Below are positions 62,871 to 64,000 of a stretch of 64,000 nt of DNA, one piece after another. The DNA comes from Euglena gracilis (lineage: Eukaryota > Euglenida > Euglenophyceae > Euglenales). Below the pieces are notes generated by a model that worked only from the letters and a program-made list of their open reading frames with translations, was not told the origin of the DNA and searched no databases. How positions within the stretch are numbered: the first letter of the stretch is position 1; each line of letters starts with the position of its first letter. The stretch covers positions 52,543,384 to 52,607,383 of the forward strand of contig CP154955.1 in assembly GCA_039621445.1 (NCBI GenBank), written 5' to 3'. The translations under genes were made by a program, and so were the position numbers.

Positions 62871-63753
62871 TCCGTGGTCTCTTAGTGACTCAACCCCGTG
62901 CTTCGTTGGATGCTTTGTACAAGGACAAACTTCCCAGGTACATTGGACTGCCTAGCGCGTTCTCTTTGCCACCCTCCCCAACCTGGGCACATCTCATTCA
63001 CAAGAAAAAATTGAGCTGGGGGGAGGTCTCAATGTGTGTTTGTGGATCCGTTCCGCCGCTTTATTGCCCACCGTTCCAAATGCATACTGTCCTTTCTGCA
63101 AGCTGCACATCCCTGACCTCCCGGAACATCTCCGCAGTCGTTGCCTCAAGTTGTCCCTCCTCGCCGCCCTGAGCTTCCGCACAGCCGTGTACACACCCCT
63201 CGCTGGGTGGTCTATCGCCATGGACGACCCTTGGTGTGCCTCTTGCAGCCACCGTGGGTCCGTCTCTGTTGGGATGGTTTTCCTCCAGGTGATGGCCTCG
63301 CCATCTCCTTTTCCGGTCTCTTATCTGTCGGCCCCTCCTGCCCCCTCCTGGCCACTTCCGATCTGGCGATTTTAGCAAAGGCATACATCTCCCATTTGCA
63401 CACTAACCTTCAAAAACCCCTCCTTATGCCCACGTTCCTCGAAGGGGTACAGAAACCGAGGCACGACGACATTTTTCTTGGGTGTCTGCTCCCCTTTTTT
63501 AACTATCCGAAGGTGTGCGGTGCTCCAGGAAATTCTCCAAACTGGCCCTGGGCAGTCCCCAATTCCAACAGCTTCTTTGTCAGCTGCGACGGGGCCCCCC
63601 CGCCGTCGCATGCTGTGGCGGCGTTGCACCTCCATGCCCCTTTTGACGACAAAGACCGGGAACACATCACTGTGGCTGACCGCTGGTTCCTGTCCTCTGG
63701 CACCCGTTCATTGTCCACCTGTCTTTCGGCCCTCCTTATGTTGGACTGAATAG
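62867..63753 (+). pseudogene. LINE: C-terminal CCHC finger and tail, frameshifted
   Basis: Three frames must be combined. The first has LPRYIGLPSAFSLPPSPT. The second has YCPFCKLHIPDLPEH then LRSRC, a C-x2-C-x9-H-x4-C finger of the kind found near the end of LINE polyproteins. The third runs to 63749 with LAKAYISHLHTNLQKP, HDDIFLGCLLPFF and HLHAPFDDKDREHITVAD. The tail is not recognised. Confidence 0.75.
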
Positions 63754-64000
63754 TTTTTTGCTTCTGTTTTTCCTCGGCTTGTCACCAGCATTTGGCGCAT
63801 TGGCAGCTCCGCTGGCATGTGTTCTGTCACCATCGTTTGGCATAGTATGTTCCTTCCCCTCTACTTGTCCCCCATGCCTTCTGTCAAGGCATGTCAAGCG
63901 GCGGGCGGTCACACGAACATAGACCCTGCCCCAATATCTCGTGCAATCCCCGGCTCGAGGTTGCAACGTTCTGCAATGACCCCAACCCCCCCAACATTGA
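63754..64000. other. Sequence after the LINE coding part
   Basis: May be the element's 3' untranslated region or flank. TTTTTTGCTTCTG follows the last stop. No gene is seen before the window ends. Confidence 0.35.

Larger units (their letters stand above)
60320..63753 (+). mobile_element. Degenerate non-LTR (LINE) retrotransposon, 5' truncated
   Basis: A 3.4-kb plus-strand stretch carries, in order, a linker upstream of the polymerase, reverse transcriptase, RNase H, a CCHC finger and a C-terminal tail. The reading frame changes several times and contains in-frame stops, so this copy is dead. No apurinic endonuclease domain is visible upstream; the element starts abruptly after the GTCTGT array, as expected for 5' truncation during target-primed insertion. 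No poly-A or target duplication is seen before the window ends, so the 3' border is not certain. Element clade is not assigned; RT plus RNase H is known from I/R1-like and some algal LINEs. Confidence 0.85.

Overview
This window reads as nuclear DNA from a repeat-rich eukaryote, most likely an alga or other protist. It has no operons and no dense ORFs. Instead there are short, very GC-rich islands (third codon positions almost all G or C) bounded by AG and GT dinucleotides. Around them lie thousands of bases of simple sequence: long poly-C/poly-G runs, (TG)n, (GA)n, G-rich minisatellites and several families of short dispersed repeats. One intron appears to use a GC donor, and TTAGGG-type telomere-like sequence occurs internally. 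A Chlamydomonadales-like green alga fits the coding composition. A dinoflagellate or rhizarian alga cannot be excluded from sequence alone.

The clearest host gene lies on the minus strand from about 31.3 to 11.3 kb (possibly to 9.2 kb). It is a mitochondrial carrier (SLC25) family gene cut into at least ten small exons, including one of 28 nt. I assembled it by eye from splice sites and reading phase. From exon 2 onward every junction keeps the frame, and the pieces line up as carrier repeat 1 (FPIDTLKTRLQ), repeat 2 (NPIDLVVTRAMTD) and the following helix (RIPSTCIWFATFD). The third repeat was not found. Its introns of 0.7 to 5.6 kb are filled with dispersed repeats and microsatellites.

Region by region: 0-11 kb holds repeats and a few unassigned coding islands, including a partial 3' exon at the left edge. 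11-31 kb is the carrier gene. 31.3-34 kb is repeats. 34.1-38.3 kb is one huge G-rich minisatellite. 38.6-44.6 kb is compositionally calmer and carries decayed minus-strand reading frames that share a repeated peptide module, probably remnants of an unknown element or gene family. 44.8-57 kb is microsatellites, dispersed repeats, two hairpin (MITE-like) elements and isolated exon candidates, one PPR-like. At 58.67-59.85 kb are the last two exons of another minus-strand gene whose 5' part lies beyond the window or behind the retroelement. 60.3-63.75 kb is a frameshifted, 5'-truncated non-LTR (LINE) retrotransposon on the plus strand with reverse transcriptase, RNase H and a CCHC finger.

Limits: exon borders are manual, no database was searched, and homopolymer runs make frameshift artefacts likely. 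I saw no rRNA gene and no CRISPR array; tRNA genes were not searched for exhaustively.
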